From Nitratireductor sp. (lineage in GTDB: Bacteria; Pseudomonadota; Alphaproteobacteria; Rhizobiales; Rhizobiaceae), in the NCBI GenBank assembly GCA_020441735.1, contig JAGRLQ010000220.1, forward strand, positions 1-6,965: a DNA stretch of 6,965 nt, written 5' to 3'. Positions 5,776 through 6,965 of the stretch are shown one piece after another. A model generated the notes under the pieces. That model saw only the letters and a program-made list of their open reading frames with translations. It had not been told where the DNA came from and searched no databases. A program made the translations under genes and the position numbers. How positions within the stretch are numbered: the stretch's first letter is position 1; the number at the start of each line of letters is the position of its first letter.

Positions 5776-6228
5776 TCAGCCACGTTCATCCTTCGGGCTT
5801 TCCATCACGATGTAGCTGGTGATCGAATTGACCTGCGGCAGGGTGCCAAGCACATTGGTGTGAAAATGCTTGTAGGCGGCCAGATCGACCGTTTCTACCC
5901 GCAGGATGTACTCGAAGACACCCGTCACATTGTGACATTCGCGGACCTGCGGCGCGCGCGCCATCGCCTGCTCGAAGGCTTCCTGCGCGGCTTTCGTATG
6001 CAGTGAAAGGCCCACCGTCACATAGGCAACAAAGCCCTGGCCAAGCTTGGCCGGATCGAGCACGGCCCGGTAACCGGCAATGACGCCGCTGCGCTCCAGT
6101 TCAGCCACGCGGCGCGATGTGGCAGACGGCGACAGGCCGGCGCGCTCGGCAAGCTCCAGATTGGAAAGCCGGCCGCTCCGCTGCAGTTCACGCAATATCT
6201 TTTTGTCTATTTCGTCAATCTTCATCAT
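5776..6228 (-). CDS. Lrp/AsnC-family transcriptional regulator
   Basis: Seen: 150 residues. The N-terminal winged helix-turn-helix is IDEIDKKILRELQRSGRLSN (4-23) followed by LELAERAGLSPSATSRRVAELERSG (24-48), with the recognition helix about 34-46. A linker leads to the RAM ligand-binding domain (about 66-145) with ECHNVTGVFEYILRVET (97-113), where the usual Gly-Asp-Tyr-Asp is Gly-Val-Phe-Glu. Known: such proteins form dimers or octamers, bind amino acids through the RAM domain, and often control a neighbouring amino-acid transport gene. It is divergent from a LysE-type exporter across 73 bases containing a nested inverted repeat, so it probably represses itself and switches the exporter on when an amino acid is in excess. 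Two adjacent ATGs (6228 and 6225) are possible; neither has a Shine-Dalgarno, and a -10-like TATTTT lies 8 bases before the first. The effector amino acid cannot be read from sequence. Confidence 0.94.
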   Translation of the reverse strand: MMKIDEIDKKILRELQRSGRLSNLELAERAGLSPSATSRRVAELERSGVIAGYRAVLDPAKLGQGFVAYVTVGLSLHTKAAQEAFEQAMARAPQVRECHNVTGVFEYILRVETVDLAAYKHFHTNVLGTLPQVNSITSYIVMESPKDERG

Positions 6229-6230
6229 TT

Positions 6231-6267
6231 ATTGCAAAAATAGCAGATTTTCCTGCAAGTTTGCAAT
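6231..6267. promoter_or_regulatory. Nested inverted repeat, candidate Lrp-type operator between regulator and exporter
   Basis: Seen: the outer arms ATTGCAAA (6231-6238) and TTTGCAAT (6260-6267) are perfect inverted repeats. Inside them, nearly concentric, are GCAG (6243-6246) and CTGC (6253-6256). The 15-mer TAGCAGATTTTCCTG (6241-6255) agrees with the E. coli Lrp consensus YAGHAWATTWTDCTR at 13 of 15 positions by my count. The element covers the lrp promoter candidate and the exporter's upstream region. Inferred: the divergent Lrp-family protein binds here. Confidence 0.65.
6237..6266 (-). promoter_or_regulatory. Candidate promoter of the Lrp-family gene
   Basis: On the minus strand TTGCAA (6261-6266) and TATTTT (6237-6242) are 18 bases apart. 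The -10 ends 8 bases before ATG 6228, so the message would be nearly leaderless. Both hexamers lie within the inverted repeat, which fits autorepression. Hexamer matches are moderate. Confidence 0.4.
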
Positions 6268-6301
6268 GCCTTGCCATGGCAGGCCGATTATTCTTGCCCG
6301 C

Positions 6302-6895
6302 ATGACAACCGCCCTTTTCACCGCCCTTCTCACCTTCGCCTTCGTTGCCTCGATCACGCCGGGGCCGAACAACCTGATGCTGCTCGCTTCCGGTGCCAAT
6401 TTCGGCATCCGCCGTACCTTGCCGCACATGTTCGGCATTTCGCTCGGCCACTCCTTCATGGTGTTCGTAGTCGGTCTCGGGCTGGCGGGCCTTTTCATTG
6501 CCTTTCCTCAACTGCAACTGGCGCTGGGTATTGTCGCTGGCGGCTACATGCTTTGGCTCGCCTGGAAAATCGCCAATGCAGCCCCGCCGGAAGAAGGCCG
6601 GGAACAGGGCAGCCCTCTTACCTTCCTGCAGGCCGCAGCCTTCCAGTGGGTCAATCCGAAGGGGTGGATCATGGCCGTCACTGCACAGACAGCCTATGCA
6701 CCCGAGGCTTCCCCCTGGGGAGCAATGCTGGTTGCGCTCGGCTTTCTGATCGTCAACTTCCCGGCCATTACCGTCTGGGCCTGGCTCGGTCAGGAAATGC
6801 GCCGCTTCCTGACAAGCCGTCGCCGGCTGCAGATTTTCAACTGGACCATGGCGGTTCTGCTGATCGCCTCGATCCTGCCGATCCTGTTCAGATAA
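6302..6895 (+). CDS. LysE/RhtB-family amino-acid exporter
   Basis: Seen: 197 residues with about six hydrophobic helices (about 4-24, 41-66, 71-91, 110-131, 138-162, 178-196). The family signature TPGPNNLML (19-27) ends the first helix, a Gly-rich GISLGH follows (45-50), and AFQWVNPKGWIMAV (113-126) is the conserved second-half motif. Known: these inner-membrane proteins export amino acids (lysine, arginine, threonine, homoserine, branched-chain and others) when internal levels rise. Length fits the family. The frame is open well upstream, with an ATG at 6266, but that lies inside the operator; ATG 6302 begins the family N-terminus. No Shine-Dalgarno precedes it, and AT-rich GATTAT or TATTCT (6286-6294) could be a -10, making it leaderless or nearly so. 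Divergence from the Lrp-family gene suggests local control by an amino acid. Its substrate cannot be assigned. Confidence 0.93.
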   Translation: MTTALFTALLTFAFVASITPGPNNLMLLASGANFGIRRTLPHMFGISLGHSFMVFVVGLGLAGLFIAFPQLQLALGIVAGGYMLWLAWKIANAAPPEEGREQGSPLTFLQAAAFQWVNPKGWIMAVTAQTAYAPEASPWGAMLVALGFLIVNFPAITVWAWLGQEMRRFLTSRRRLQIFNWTMAVLLIASILPILFR

Positions 6896-6899
6896 GCGG

Positions 6900-6965
6900 T
6901 CACACGTGTTCTTTGCCGTACAGAACCTGTGCGCCAACTTTCGCAAAGACCTTCACAATCCTGTT
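6900..6965 (-). CDS. Probable C-terminal end of an unidentified gene (runs off the right edge)
   Basis: Seen: on the minus strand a frame enters from the right edge and ends at a TGA (6900-6902), giving the last 21 residues, NRIVKVFAKVGAQVLYGKEH then V. The mix of hydrophobic, Lys and Gly residues looks like ordinary protein. The stop lies 4 bases past the exporter's stop, a normal convergent arrangement. The plus strand is also open here from GTG 6906, so strand is not certain. I do not recognise the product. Confidence 0.35.
   Translation of the reverse strand, partial: NRIVKVFAKVGAQVLYGKEHV

Noticed and set aside
6215..6946. Open minus-strand frame of 243 codons opposite the LysE-type gene
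   Set aside because: It is antisense to a clear exporter and crosses the operator region. It has low-complexity charged composition and no recognisable motif.

Overview
The window reads as an ordinary stretch of an alphaproteobacterial chromosome, most likely from the Rhizobiales (Hyphomicrobiales). This rests on protein style and gene order: a twin-transmembrane small protein, a PduO-type cobalamin adenosyltransferase and etfB in one run, together with a rhizobial-type rhomboid and an Lrp/LysE pair. The DNA is moderately GC-rich and densely coded. I see no insertion sequence, phage gene, CRISPR array, tRNA or rRNA. No gap without a gene exceeds about 240 bases.

Left part (1-2870, all minus strand). 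Transcription runs right to left: SDR oxidoreductase, twin-helix membrane protein, cob(I)alamin adenosyltransferase, rhomboid protease, then the 5' end of etfB, which leaves the window. The first four genes are 25-36 bases apart and look like one operon. etfB is set off by a 237-base gap. That gap holds an 18-bp perfect palindrome of the kind used by MerR-family regulators such as LiuR, and a separate TTGACA promoter candidate, so etfB probably has its own control.

Middle part (2871-5754). A 74-base divergent region separates the SDR gene from a YihY/BrkB-type membrane protein on the plus strand. A small unrecognised three-helix membrane protein with four consecutive cysteines follows. It converges on gluQRS (minus), the enzyme that glutamylates queuosine in tRNA-Asp. 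This copy lacks the three cysteines that bind zinc in the E. coli enzyme. Divergent from gluQRS is a compact AlkA-like DNA glycosylase.

Right part (5755-6965). An Lrp/AsnC regulator (minus) and a LysE/RhtB-type amino-acid exporter (plus) diverge from a 73-base region with a nested inverted repeat that overlaps the likely lrp promoter and holds a near-match to the Lrp consensus. This is a classic local regulator-exporter pair. The last 66 bases probably hold the C-terminal end of an unidentified minus-strand gene.

I found no convincing undescribed multi-gene system. The points most worth checking are the etfB palindrome, the Lrp/LysE operator, the missing zinc ligands in GluQRS, and a group of starts that look leaderless.
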